NCBI GenBank assembly: GCA_032718565.1
Contig: JAVGVS010000562.1
Location: 1 to 64,000, forward strand
Source of the DNA: Distichodus sexfasciatus
Taxonomy: Eukaryota; Chordata; Actinopteri; Characiformes; Distichodontidae
Direction: 5' to 3'
Length of the DNA: 64,000 nucleotides
Shown: positions 12,196-23,330 of the stretch, piece after piece
Numbering within the stretch: the stretch's first letter is position 1
Layout of the letters: each line of letters opens with the position of its first letter
Program-made: the position numbers and the translations under genes
The notes under the pieces: generated by a model
What the model saw: the letters and a program-made list of their open reading frames with translations, nothing else
The model's database searches: none
Told to the model about the DNA's origin: nothing

Positions 12196-15100
12196 ATGGC
12201 GAGACCTTCGCTATGGAGACTTGCGATGCTCTTTTTCGGCTGCGCAAATGTGGCGCAACCTGGATCGCAGCAGGGCGACGTGACGGCAGGTGAGGTGCTG
12301 GAGCTCATCTTTAAACAAATTAAAGCTTCGAAATAATTATTTTATCTGATATATGCTTCCTAGAGGGACCTATAAAGATTGTGGGACATTTGACTTATGT
12401 ATAGGGTTATATGGGGTGAAAAAGAAGTGTCCAAAACCAACCCAAATAGTCCTTTAAAACTCCCCTGGGGTTGTACGATATATCGGCTCAGCATCGATAT
12501 GTCATATCGCGTTTCAGTATCGATATGTGAGTAGACAAACAAATCATGCTACAGCTGTTTTTGCTGCTTGGCACTAAAGGAAAGCTTGCCTGGTTCTCGT
12601 TTTCCATGACTAACCTTCAAAAGAAGTTTGTCAGATATAATCAGTGTTGTGAGTACTACCTTGCAAAAGTTACAGTAATGTATTACTTTTTTCCAGTAAC
12701 ACAGTAAGTTAAGGCATTACTAATACATTTTCAGTAACATTATACTCTTTACATGTTTCAGTAACAAGTGTTAAAACGCCCTTTTAACCCGAACTTTTAG
12801 GCTGTTTCACTTTATAAAAATAATCACCAACGCTGCGAGATCTTTGGCACAAGAGAAAAACTTGCCGATTAAAAGAGCTATTTCCTACAGACTCCGACTG
12901 CAGGCTACACCACATCGGCCTCCACTGGATGTAGAATGAACTGCATTTCAGAATGCCAAGTTCTGCTTCCGCAGTTAATTAGGTGAAAGTAAGTCAAAAG
13001 TAATGCTGGAGTAATGCATTACAATTCAGAGACATATACTTAGAAATAGCAGTAACTTGTAATTTATAATATATTTCATTTTGGAAGTCAAGTGCCCAAT
13101 GCTGGGTATAAATATCTTTTAGTCAGATGCACTCTTGTGCAAAATCAACGTTATTCTAGTATAACCCACTCAAAGAAGTGTTGAATTGATTATTTTTTAA
13201 TTGAGCTATTCGTGTAATTTTATTTTAAAAATCTGCATTGTGCAATAGTCTTGTTTGAGATGTAAGGAAATACTCTACCAAAATGTTTCAAATATCCAAA
13301 GAAGACAATCCTGGAGGGAAAAATTAAAGATATGTATTGAAGAACTAACATTATCTTAGCATGTAGGCTATAGCAAGTCAGCTGTATCACAGTAAAGTAA
13401 GTTGTTTAAATGGATGACTCAATAGCATAAGTTGTTAGAGAACTCTCAAAACACCCTACAGCTCTTCTCCCCCAAAATTCCATATCCATTTTGCCCCCTT
13501 TATTTTTCAGAGTGTGCCCTTATAACTGAGGGTCAGTTTTCCTTTTCAGACCTCAGCCCCTAAGCCGATATCATCAATTCCTACTTTGATCCAGTAACGA
13601 GCACAATACAAATATTGTTAACTTGTTCCCTTTGTCCAGCCTCGGAGCCTTTTCAGATGCAGCCAAACAGCATTTTGTCCTCTTACTGTAAGTTGCATAA
13701 TCGTTGGAGCAAATTCAAGATGGCAGCAGTGCCACTACCGTACCCTGCTGCTGTTCATGGAGGCACGGCATTTAGGCAGCAAATTTATGAAGGGTGTAAA
13801 TCACAAGTTTCTTCACAATGCGATATTATATTGATTCAATGAATGACAAGTCTACTACGATACGATTTAAATGAAGTTCAGGAGCCAGTGACCGATATAA
13901 AACAATATCATATGCTGATTTACCCCATCACAAAAAGAATTAAATTATCTTTTGACATTTTTCATTTCCGAGTTCGATCAGACGTTGAAATGAAAATTAT
14001 TTGGTCTTAAAACACACTTACGCAATATCTAACATTGTCCAATTTTTTTCTGATTTAGCTTTTGGAGTTTTCTTCAATTCTAAAGTTATATAATAGATAT
14101 AGTTTTTATAATATATAATATTATACTATTTAACTGTTGTAACAGATTTAAGAAAAATGTTAAGAAAATATCTGGTCAGTGTTTTCAATTTGGAATCATT
14201 GAATCGTTGATCGATGTATCGCTACACCTCTAACATCTATAAGCTTGGAGAGGTAATTAGAAAGTGTTTTTAGTGGTTTCAAATTTCCAGACCTCTGTGT
14301 TTTATTTGTGGAAAAAGCCACAAACTCACCCGGAGGTTTTATCTCAACATCAGTCATTCCTTTGCCTCTGTGTGTGTGTGTGTGTATCCCAGCCTCCAGA
14401 TGTGCAAACCACGCTTGCAGCCCCCCTATGGGCAATTTAGCAAGCGGCAGGACCCTCCACACCCAGAAACTCTGCTGCCCAAACGTCTCCGTCGTCCCCT
14501 CGTGCCCCCTTGGCCAAACCCCCTGCCCCAAGCGCCAGCCCAACCCCCCTACGGCCATGGCCGACGACCCCTTCCTCCACCCCAGCACATTTTGGGCGTC
14601 GGAGGGCGAGCAGGACGAGGTGCGACTTGACTTGGAGGCCCGTTTCATTTTGACGCATGTGGTAATGGTGTTTCGCTCGCCTCGGCCCAGCGTCATGGTC
14701 GTGGAGCGCTCGCGGGATTTCGGACGCACCTGGGAGACGCTCAAGATGTTCGCAGAGAACTGCAGCGCCACGTTCGGGGTGCGGGACGACGTCGGTCAGC
14801 GGGGGGCGCCGTGCACGAGCAGATACTCCAGCCCTGCGCCGTGCACGGGGGGAGAGGTGAGGTTTTGTAAATAAATGGATGTAGATTGCTTTATTGTCTC
14901 AAAGGGCTGTGCGATATGACCTTATATCAGTATCACGATTACTTTTACCTTGGCTACGAGTAATTTCGTTTTTATTTTTTGACAAGGTTTGTTTTAACTT
15001 TTGGTTTTTGAGTTTAATTATAAGGCCGTTATTGTAATTTGTCCAGGTGATCTTTCGGTCCTTGGGTCAGAACGTGGGCATGGCGGACGCTTACAGCCTG

Positions 15101-18100
15101 GACTCGCTCTCCAAACTGACCCTCACCAACCTGCGAATCCGCCTGCTGAAGCCTCAACGCTGTACTGCCGCGTCCTCTAGGGGGCATCGTAATGCCCCCC
15201 AGCTGGTGAATGGGCCCGGCTTCTCGTCCGGAGTCGCACCGTTCGCAGTTTACTCGTTGGTGGCGAGAGGAACCTGCCTGTGCCACGGCCATGCCGAGCA
15301 GTGTGTTCCTGTCAAAGGAGCAACCGATTCTGGGCAAAGCAGCAACATGGTGAGTGTGTGTGATATTTCATTGTGAGAATGTAATTAAAACACTACGCCG
15401 TTCTTATTTAGGAGGATTAGACTAAATTCCTAACCTTCATCAAAGAGTAGAGGCTAATACTGAGCAATCATTTTTGAGAAAATATTTATTTTTAACATGT
15501 CATTTTCAGTGATTATTTATATACAGTATATACGATCACTCTATATCTAGGGAAAATATTTTTGTAATGATTAAAAGCTTATACATAGTATATATATTGT
15601 ATTTTATATATTGTGTATATATTTAATATTTATATATTCATTATTGTGATAAATATCGTGATCAATCAATATCGAAAAGATTGCTATGGTAATATTTTTT
15701 ATTTTATCGTCTAGATTTACCCAGACAACCCTGTTCAGTCACTGGCAAATTTTTTATTCTCAGTTGAATTTGACAGTTAAATCCCTTTTTTTCACTGCTG
15801 ATCTGATTTGTTTTAAGAGCACCAGTCGTCTGTGATGTTGATGATGATGACGATGATGTTGGTGTGGGATTGGGTGTAACTGCTTGTTGTGGTGTAAACA
15901 GGTGCAGGGCAGGTGTGTTTGCTCTCACCACACTGCAGGTGCTCACTGTGAGAGCTGCGCTCCACTGTACAACGACCTGCCCTGGAGAGCCGCTAACGGC
16001 AGCAGTGGAGAACCCAACGCCTGTCGCGGTAAGAACTTATACAAATACGCTGTAATCTAACAGGTTGTAAGAGGAGAAATTGATCAATTGCAGAAATAAT
16101 AAGTAAAAAAAATGATCTTTGCCAATAGGTTCGTTTCACTGTTGCATTCAGAATTAAATGAGCAACTACGTGATTATCCCATATGGAAAAGGATTTATAT
16201 AAATAAATCATATAGGTTTTGTCTATATAATGAGAGGTCAGTATAGGACACCAAAAAGACCAGTGCAATACTTTAAAAATGTATGTACTGTAGGACATTT
16301 ATGTTCCACATTCATGTACATGGTGTGTATATATACTGTAAATATTGGTATTTTAATTGTATTCATGCAAGCACAAAAACCCTTTACAGTATATTTCATG
16401 TGGAATTTTCTTTGCAGAATTTTTCATATGTGTTATATCACCTATGACATATTAAATGTGTAGCTAATATGCCTTGCAAAACCCCAAAAATGGTTAAAAA
16501 TGTTGGAGGCGGCGATGGTGCAATGTATTGAATTTAGTCATAAATTGACATTTTTGTTGTACAAACTTAACAAACGGGTTCAATTTAAAGAACATTACAG
16601 AAATCGAAGTATAAACAAATAAAAACTCGAAAAATCGAATGCGGCCTTTAATTTTGTTAACGGATATGAGAGTTTTCTGTGCCAAAATTCATCAGTGTAA
16701 TGTAATGTGATGTAATGTAATGTGAATTAATTACTTGTTGCACTGAAATGGAAATGTGCAGAGTGTGAATGCCACGGCCACGCCACGTCCTGCCACTTCT
16801 CGGAGCGAGTTTGGCGCTCCACAGCGGGCATCAGCGGAGGAGTGTGTGACCACTGCCAGCACAACACGGCGGGCCGCAGGTGCCAACGCTGCCAACCGGG
16901 CTTCCACCGCCATCCTGCCCACCCCATACACTCACCACACGCCTGCACACGTAAGCAGACGTTTATATATTTATACATTTTTGATGAACAGTCCAGCAGG
17001 TTTAACCCGGAGTTGCTCTTGTTGGCAGGCTGCTGGTGTGACCCGGTTGGATCGGTGCCATCGCAAGCTGGCGAGGGCCGGACATTTTGCCACCCCAGAA
17101 GTGGGCAGTGCCAGTGTAAGCCCGGGGTCGGGGGCATGAGCTGTGGTCAGTGTCTGCCCGGATTTTGGGGTTTGGGAGCGGACGGCTGTAAGCCCTGTTT
17201 ATTGTGCGATAAGACTTGTGACCCCATCACCGGTCACTACTTAGACAGGTGAGATCTTTTTCGGTATTTATATTCAGAGTAAATACTGAAAAGAGTTGGT
17301 ATTACTGCTATTATTATAGCAGTAATACCAAAAAAATCTTGAATCTCGAATTGAATCAATTTTAAAAGATTAGAACTGACTCAAAACTAGACTTCCAGTA
17401 TTTCCACAGTGTCCCACACACTGGGATATTTTATAAACGAGATCACAGGTCACTATGAACGCAGCTTTTGAGGCCTTGTTTGATTTGAATTTTATTGTTA
17501 TCTTCAAAGCAAGCCCCACGGTGAGTTCTACAACGTCCCCATCGGAGGCAAAATCCCTGATCTGACCCACTTCCTGCCACGTGACGAGGACGAGGCGTGG
17601 TCCAAAAAGCTGGCCGTCTCCGCGCTGCACCACACCGGTGAGCTGACCACGTGGCATTTAGCACAAAAGAATGGCCTCAAGAAATACATGAGAACGTGCA
17701 TTTGGCCACAATTACTATTTGATCTAACTTTCAAAATTGAAAAGTTCAAGTTTACTCCTAAGGCAGTGACCAAAAATGTTTTCATGTGACATTTTCAGGT
17801 CTTTTACAATTACATTGTAATTCATATCAATTACAATGCAATTTACACTAAACTACTTTTTGGTGGTGCATTAAAATGTTTTATTTTTTGTCATCAGCCT
17901 GATTTTGTCAAATAAATAAATTTCCAATATTGAAGTATTTATACATGAGATGATAAAATTAAAAATACATTAAACATGTACACACAATATGAACAAAATA
18001 ATCTATGACAGAGCCAAGAGTAACTAACTCTTAGGATTTAAAATGGATAAAATTAAACAGAATACGTTTGCAAACATTTCGAATTACACAAGTAGAAATA

Positions 18101-20065
18101 TGGAAGTTGGTGTGACTTTAAATCTTTTATATTTGGTTTTCTTTCATTTTTCATCACATTTTTCTCAGTTTTACCAACACCGGGAATTTTAATGTAATTT
18201 ACACAAAATTACTTGCCTGTGGTGCATTTTAAAAAATTAATTTTGTAAATTGAATTTCGTCAAGGGAACCAGTTAGTGGGAATATGCAGTGACCAAAACT
18301 GTTTTGATGAGGGTTTTTTTAAATTATATTTGCATTCTTCAATATCTCACATCACGTGTCACAGAAATAATGCTTAACCAATGCTGTTTATTTTAATGTA
18401 GTTATCACAAAAGTACCAGCTGGTGGTGAATAAATAATTACAGTGTTTAATGTTGAAAACAAATGTATTTTTTCTGTCTCCAAATCTGACTGAAGTATTT
18501 TAAGCGTTGTCTTTTGAAAGCTGTGTCTTTCTCATTGTGCTTGTGGTTCAATGGTCTGGACGTTAGTGAAAGAAAACACAACAAAGAACGAGTTTGATGT
18601 GTGTGTGTGTGTGTGTGTTTGTGTGTTCACAGGGAAATGCATCTGTAAAGAGAGGAAAGTGAAGAGTGTGTTTGACCTGTGTAGAAGAAAACACACTTAC
18701 AGTAAGTCTTATTAATTATCAAACTTTTCTAAAATCAATCTTTATCATATTTTAAGGTTCAGTGCAGCGGTGTGTGGATTAGGGGTTGATTGATTATCGG
18801 TGCCGATATTACGCATTTTTATGAATATCGGTATCATTCTTTTTTTCCCCCCGATATGTTTATTAAGTAAATACATTTATAAATGTGTTACTTCGCTTCG
18901 GAATTCTCTGAATTAAACTTTCTAAATGACATTTTTATACAATTTTGAAGTATTTGTTATTCTAACAGTTTCTGACTCAATTATTTCATGGCCGATTATC
19001 AGTATCATTTTTTAAAACGATAAACTAATATTGGAATATTTTGTTATTCTGTGTCATTTTTACAACAGACATACGTATATTCTCTCCTTCATTAGTAATA
19101 ATTATATAAAGGACTTAAAGCATACATTTTAGCAGGACCTTAATTAACGTTTTAATGGTTATTTTAGTTTTAATTTATCTTTTTAAAATGTTTTACCCTG
19201 TAGCACTTTTAGAGTGGTTTGAAATCTATAGGGCAGTACAAAATTAAATATATATTATTATATATAATATAATGTACGTATATTATTATTAATAAACGGA
19301 ATCTGGCCTGGAAAAAAAACATCAGCTGACCCCTAAGAGTATCTTAAGTAAGTGATTATTTGTCATTGTGAACACAGCACAGCACACAGTGCATCACAAC
19401 GCAATCTGACTCTGGCAGTGCCCAGGGAGGAGTGCTTTGGCATGGTACCTTGCTCATGAGTACCTTAGCGGTACCTTTATCGGTCTGGGACTCAAACTGG
19501 TAAAAAGCTTAATGGTTAGGGATCCCGTGATGGGAAGGTCACCGGTTCAAGTTCCAGACGGGTACCACTGAGGTACTCGAGACAATAAATCTAATCTGGG
19601 TTTTCGTGGTGTGTAATGCTGTGCAGTGGTAAAGGCCAGCGTGCTGTCCGCTCACGATAAAGGCTCCCACGCCGTGGTGCTGGTGAAGGTGAGGAAAGTC
19701 CTGCGTTCTGGCGTCTTGCCCCTCTCTCAGGGCACGCACAGCCTCTACCCGCTGTCCTGGACCAGCCGAGGCTGCACCTGCCCCGTCCTCTACCCAGGTA
19801 CCCAGAAGCTCATCAGCACAAACACTATAAGAGGAGGCCTTCACGTTGTTCACACTTATCTTTTTCCTCTCCAGGAGTGGACTACCTGCTGTCCGGTCCA
19901 GAGGAGACGGAATCGGGCCGACTCCTGGTCACGCTTCAGAGTCTGGCGTTGCCGTGGACGCCATCGCTCAGCTCGCTGGTCTCCGAGGCTCTTCGTCACG
20001 GATGCTTATCCGGATCTTTTGAACCCAAGAATCTAGAACCTCTAGAAACTGAACTTAAATCTTAA
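12196..20065 (+). CDS. ntn4: Netrin-4, complete, 10 coding exons (651 aa)
   Basis: Secreted laminin-related protein that, in the known family, binds laminin gamma chains and disrupts basement-membrane laminin networks. Coding exons I derived: 12196-12289, 14393-14856, 15047-15349, 15902-16028, 16762-16950, 17029-17248, 17510-17637, 18633-18701, 19627-19797, 19875-20065; all have AG/GT borders and the phase closes to a TAA stop. Residues 1-~21 are a signal peptide (hydrophobic LAMLFFG). A laminin N-terminal domain spans ~35-262 (motifs DLEARFILTHVVMVFRSPRP and CSATFG). Three laminin-type EGF modules follow (first Cys of the first at ~263, CLCHGHAEQC), then a linker and a C-terminal NTR-like domain from ~511 (SAHDKGSH, RGCTCPVLYPG). 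These blocks match netrin-4 specifically rather than netrin-1/-3. Human netrin-4 is 628 aa; here there is a shorter segment after the first LN cysteines and a 19-residue tail after the last Cys (632). The start is the only Met giving a signal peptide in phase. Confidence 0.95.
13820..14233. mobile_element. Decayed TIR-type repeat, ntn4 intron 1
   Basis: Contains CAAGTCTACTACGATACGAT and CAATATCATATGCTGATTTA, shared with 61600-61860, and ends GATGTATCGCTACACCTCTA, the same end type as 56324-56549. The left end is not clear. Confidence 0.5.
18598..18627. repeat. (GT)n tract just before the ntn4 exon 8 acceptor
   Basis: GT dinucleotides run up to the TTCACAG acceptor of the exon starting at 18633. 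Confidence 0.85.
18765..19035. repeat. GATTATCGGTGCCGATAT-type dispersed repeat, ntn4 intron 8
   Basis: GGGTTGATTGATTATCGGTG on the left and GGCCGATTATCAGTATC on the right are loosely inverted. Related fragments lie at 44630-44720, 49285-49830, 52225-52290 and 57800-57940, all in introns. Confidence 0.45.
19350..19590. mobile_element. Two SINE copies in opposite orientation, ntn4 intron 8
   Basis: 19350-19505 is a minus-strand copy (tail TTGTCATTGTGAACACAGCA, body GGTACCTTTATCGGTCTGGG). Immediately after, 19507-19590 reads as a plus-strand head: TTAATGGTTAGGGA (A-box-like) and GGTTCAAGTTCC (B-box), continuing into GGGTACCACTGAGGTACTCG. The 3' end stops 36 bases before ntn4 exon 9. Confidence 0.6.
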
Positions 20066-20880
20066 CGCTCTTAAATGTTCTCAATTTCCCGTTACTCGAT
20101 TAGCTGGTCAGCTTTGAAAACTGGACACAACGAGAAACGTGGAGAAGCCTGACCATGCAAAAATGATTTGTTTTGACTCACACTTCGCAATGCAAAAATG
20201 AACTCTTTTGGAAGATGTGAATATTAACAATTTGTGATTTGTGTTGTAAATCGCACATTTCCAAGACGGACATCGCTGGCAGGCCAGACCAAATACTGCA
20301 ACAAAAGTCCTCTTTTTTGGTTAATAATGTGCACAATAGGTACATTTAATTTAGACATTTGTGGTCATGTTACATTGTAATAACAATCTGATTCAAAAAG
20401 GGAGTACTGTACATATGTCTCGAGTTGGCTTTAACCAATTTTTAAAATTCTTTCAGAATTACAAGTGGTTATGATCTTGACTCACCACGTTGTAAAAACG
20501 TAGCTACAATTTTAGGGATGTGCAAAAAAATCTAATCAAATGGAATCGTCTCTGTTGGTTCATGCGTTCCAAAAAATCAATTCCTAGACTGACTTTGACT
20601 TTCAGCAGGGAAATCTCCATTGGTATTGTAACTTTGTGTATTTGTTGTTAAGATGTGTCTTCGTTTGCCCTGTTTTAGCTGCGTTTGTACTTTCACATAT
20701 AAAGGAATTAACTCTCTGGATAATTTGGATGCTGAAGGTTTTACACTTTTGTAATTCATTTCATCAATACTACTGGAGTGTACATACAGGGTTTTGATTA
20801 AATGTTACAGAGCTCGTGTGCTCTTGGTTATTGCTGGGCAATTGAGTAATTTAGCAATAAATCTTTTTGTACTTTTTGTT
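20066..20880 (+). promoter_or_regulatory. ntn4: ntn4 3' UTR with candidate polyadenylation signal
   Basis: AT-rich non-coding sequence after the ntn4 stop. A canonical AATAAA lies at 20856-20861, about 790 bases after the stop and followed by T-rich sequence, which fits a polyadenylation site. The end of the transcript is inferred, not observed. Confidence 0.55.
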
Positions 20881-21030
20881 GCCACTTTTATTAAATGCTT
20901 GCCATTTTTACTGTAAATGTAAATTAGTAATGTTTATTATATGTTCTACAGTCAAGGATTAGTAATAAGTCAGGTGTAATCCTGCTCATATTGGTACTCC
21001 TTCTCCAACTATTGTCTCAGTCGTCCAGGA

Positions 21031-21845
21031 GTGCATTTAGCATCTAACAGTGTACGTTAGCAACTAACATAGTTTACGTTAGCAACTAACACAGTGTACA
21101 TTAGCAACTAACACGGTGTACGTTAGCAACTAACATAGTGTACATTAGCAACTAACAGTGTACGTTAGCAACTAACATAGTTTACGGTAGCAACTAACAT
21201 AGCATACGTTAGCAACTAACATAGTGTACATTAGCAACTAACACAGTGTACGTTAGCAACTAACATAGTGCACATTAGCAACTAACAGTGTACGTTAGCA
21301 ACTAACATAGTGCACATTAGCAACTAACAGTGTACGTTAGCAACTAACATAGTGTACGTTAGCAACTAACACAGTGTACATTAGCAACCAACATAGTGTA
21401 CGTTAGCAACTAACACAGTGTACATTAGCAACTAACATAGTGTACGTTAGCAACTAACATAGTGTACATTAGCAACTAACAGTGTACGTTAGCAACTAAC
21501 ATAGTGCACATTAGCAACTAACATAGAGTACGTTAGCAACTAACAGTGTACATTAGCAACTAAAAGTGTACGTTAGCAACTAACATAGTGCACATTAGCA
21601 ACTAACACAGTGTACGTTAGCAACTAACATAGTGTACATTAGCAACTAACAGTGTACGTTAGCAACTAACATAGTGCACATTAGCAACTAACATAGAGTA
21701 CGTTAGCAACTAACAGTGTACATTAGCAACTAACATAGTGCACATTAGCAACTAACACAGTGTACATTAGCAACTAACAGTGTATGTTAGCAACACAGTG
21801 CACATTAGCAACTAACAGTGTATGTTAGCAACTAACACAGCGTAC
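21031..21845. repeat. Minisatellite, ~22-bp unit, about 38 copies
   Basis: Tandem array built on the core TTAGCAACTAACA with spacers CAGTGTAC, TAGTGTAC or GTGTAC, giving units of about 19-22 bases. Units differ mainly at one position (ACGTTAGC versus ACATTAGC), often alternating, so a higher-order dimer of roughly 40 bases is visible. The array lies just beyond the ntn4 3' UTR and abuts a SINE fragment on its right. Some units are degenerate near the right edge (TATGTTAGC, a shortened unit). No coding potential. Confidence 0.95.
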
Positions 21846-21956
21846 ACACCCCAGAGTGACTTCTAAGGATCTTGCTCAGGGACGCAACGGTGTTAGTGCC
21901 AGATGTCCAGAGCCAAGTATTCTAACCACTAGACCAGCACTTCACCCACCCAAGAA
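21846..21956 (-). mobile_element. SINE fragment (tRNA-derived head) beside the minisatellite
   Basis: On the minus strand it begins with TGGTCTAGTGGTTAGAA, an A-box-like sequence, and continues into the same body (CTTGCTCAGGGACGCAAC on the plus strand) as the fuller SINE at 35690-35896. Truncated where it meets the minisatellite. Confidence 0.6.
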
Positions 21957-23330
21957 AATCTGAAGGGTAAGTGACACATGAATATTCATCACTTTTGGTT
22001 TAATTATGCATTTTACCAAGAAATCTGGCTTTATTTAAGTATCTCCATCCCTGAAGGACTGGATTTGGTGTTCACAGTACAGCACAAAATCACAGTACGC
22101 CAAAATCATTCCTCCATTATGAGTTGTACCTGAAACTCAAGCAGATATTCATAAATCATTTATTTTCCATCAACAAAGTTCCATTTCCCTTTAAATAAAA
22201 CAAGACATCAACACCTGGGTTGGACAGTGTACGCAAATTATTTGTAGATTTTCAGATTTCTCTGCTCTAACTCACTAAAAGTGGCAGTAAATCTTCTCGT
22301 CTTATCCTAAATTACCACCATCTGTTTTTATATGCAAGTTGAAAATGACCTTGATAAAGATGTTAACTTATGAACATGGAAAGCATGACGTTATGAACAC
22401 ACAGCTGTAATTTAAGACACAAATCTCTCAAAACAACAAATGATTGGAATCACATGTTAAAACGTAAAGCAAAAAAGCAGCCAAAACATTTTGCAAATCA
22501 CACATAACTCTCAAATCTAGGAATCTTCTACAGCGGTGATATATTTATTAGAACAGCATCGATATTAAAGGTTCACGGTCAGAAGACGCAGTTCTTACTC
22601 TCTGAAGTCAGAACAACATTTAAAAATTAGAACTACAGAGATAATTTCTTCAAACAAACATGACATTTGTGATAAAATGACAAATAAATTGCGTAGATAA
22701 GTCAGAACTTAGAACTTCCACAAATTCCTTTTTCCTAAATTTGCAGAAATTAGCAGCAGAGATCTGTAAGAAACTGAGGACTGCAGTAAAATAAAATGCA
22801 TCCAAACATAATTTCTTTCTATTAATCAGAGATGAAAAAATTCCTGACGATCTTTCCAAATACCAAAATGCATTCCATATATTCATGACTCTAATGTTCC
22901 AACCAACTGATGAAACCTTATAGAGAATGTAAGTCTTTATTAGATTTCATCAATATTCAGCTACATTTGCATCAAACTGAAACCTTTAATTGAGGCTGTC
23001 AGCAGGAAAATATGTCAGGAATTTTTGTTTTAAATTTCCAATCTCTGACTTTTCTGCCTCTCCTCCAAACCTAAAGTGTGTACTGGTGGTATAAGTGTGT
23101 TTCAAACCAAGAACGACCCTTAAAATGTCATTTTAGTCCTTTTTACTGCCGTTTTGAATGATCTGATTCCCTTAGAGGAACGAGCTGAAGCCTTGAGACT
23201 CTCTTGAGACGTTTTTTCCTCTATTTTTCGGACACTGGTGCCTCTCGAGCGGAGAAGTTGTGTACTCTGAAATTCAAGACTAGCTGTGACCCGGGCAAAG
23301 AGTGTGAGAGCGTGTGTGATTTTAGAGATA
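21957..23330. other. Convergent intergenic stretch between ntn4 and chchd4
   Basis: No gene seen. The right part is probably the chchd4 3' UTR: read on the minus strand a candidate AATAAA lies at 22941-22936, about 390 bases past the chchd4 stop. The rest is AT-rich sequence without recognisable repeats. Confidence 0.5.

Noticed and set aside
14196..14771. 191-codon antisense open frame over ntn4 exon 2
   Set aside because: Shadow of the GC-rich netrin-4 exon, which has clear protein homology on the plus strand.
19507..19560. Possible tRNA gene (A-box and B-box like motifs)
   Set aside because: No cloverleaf acceptor stem can be closed and the sequence continues into a SINE body; it is a tRNA-derived SINE head.
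21031..21845. CRISPR-like array
   Set aside because: Units are directly adjacent variants with no unique spacers, in a vertebrate nuclear genome; it is a minisatellite.
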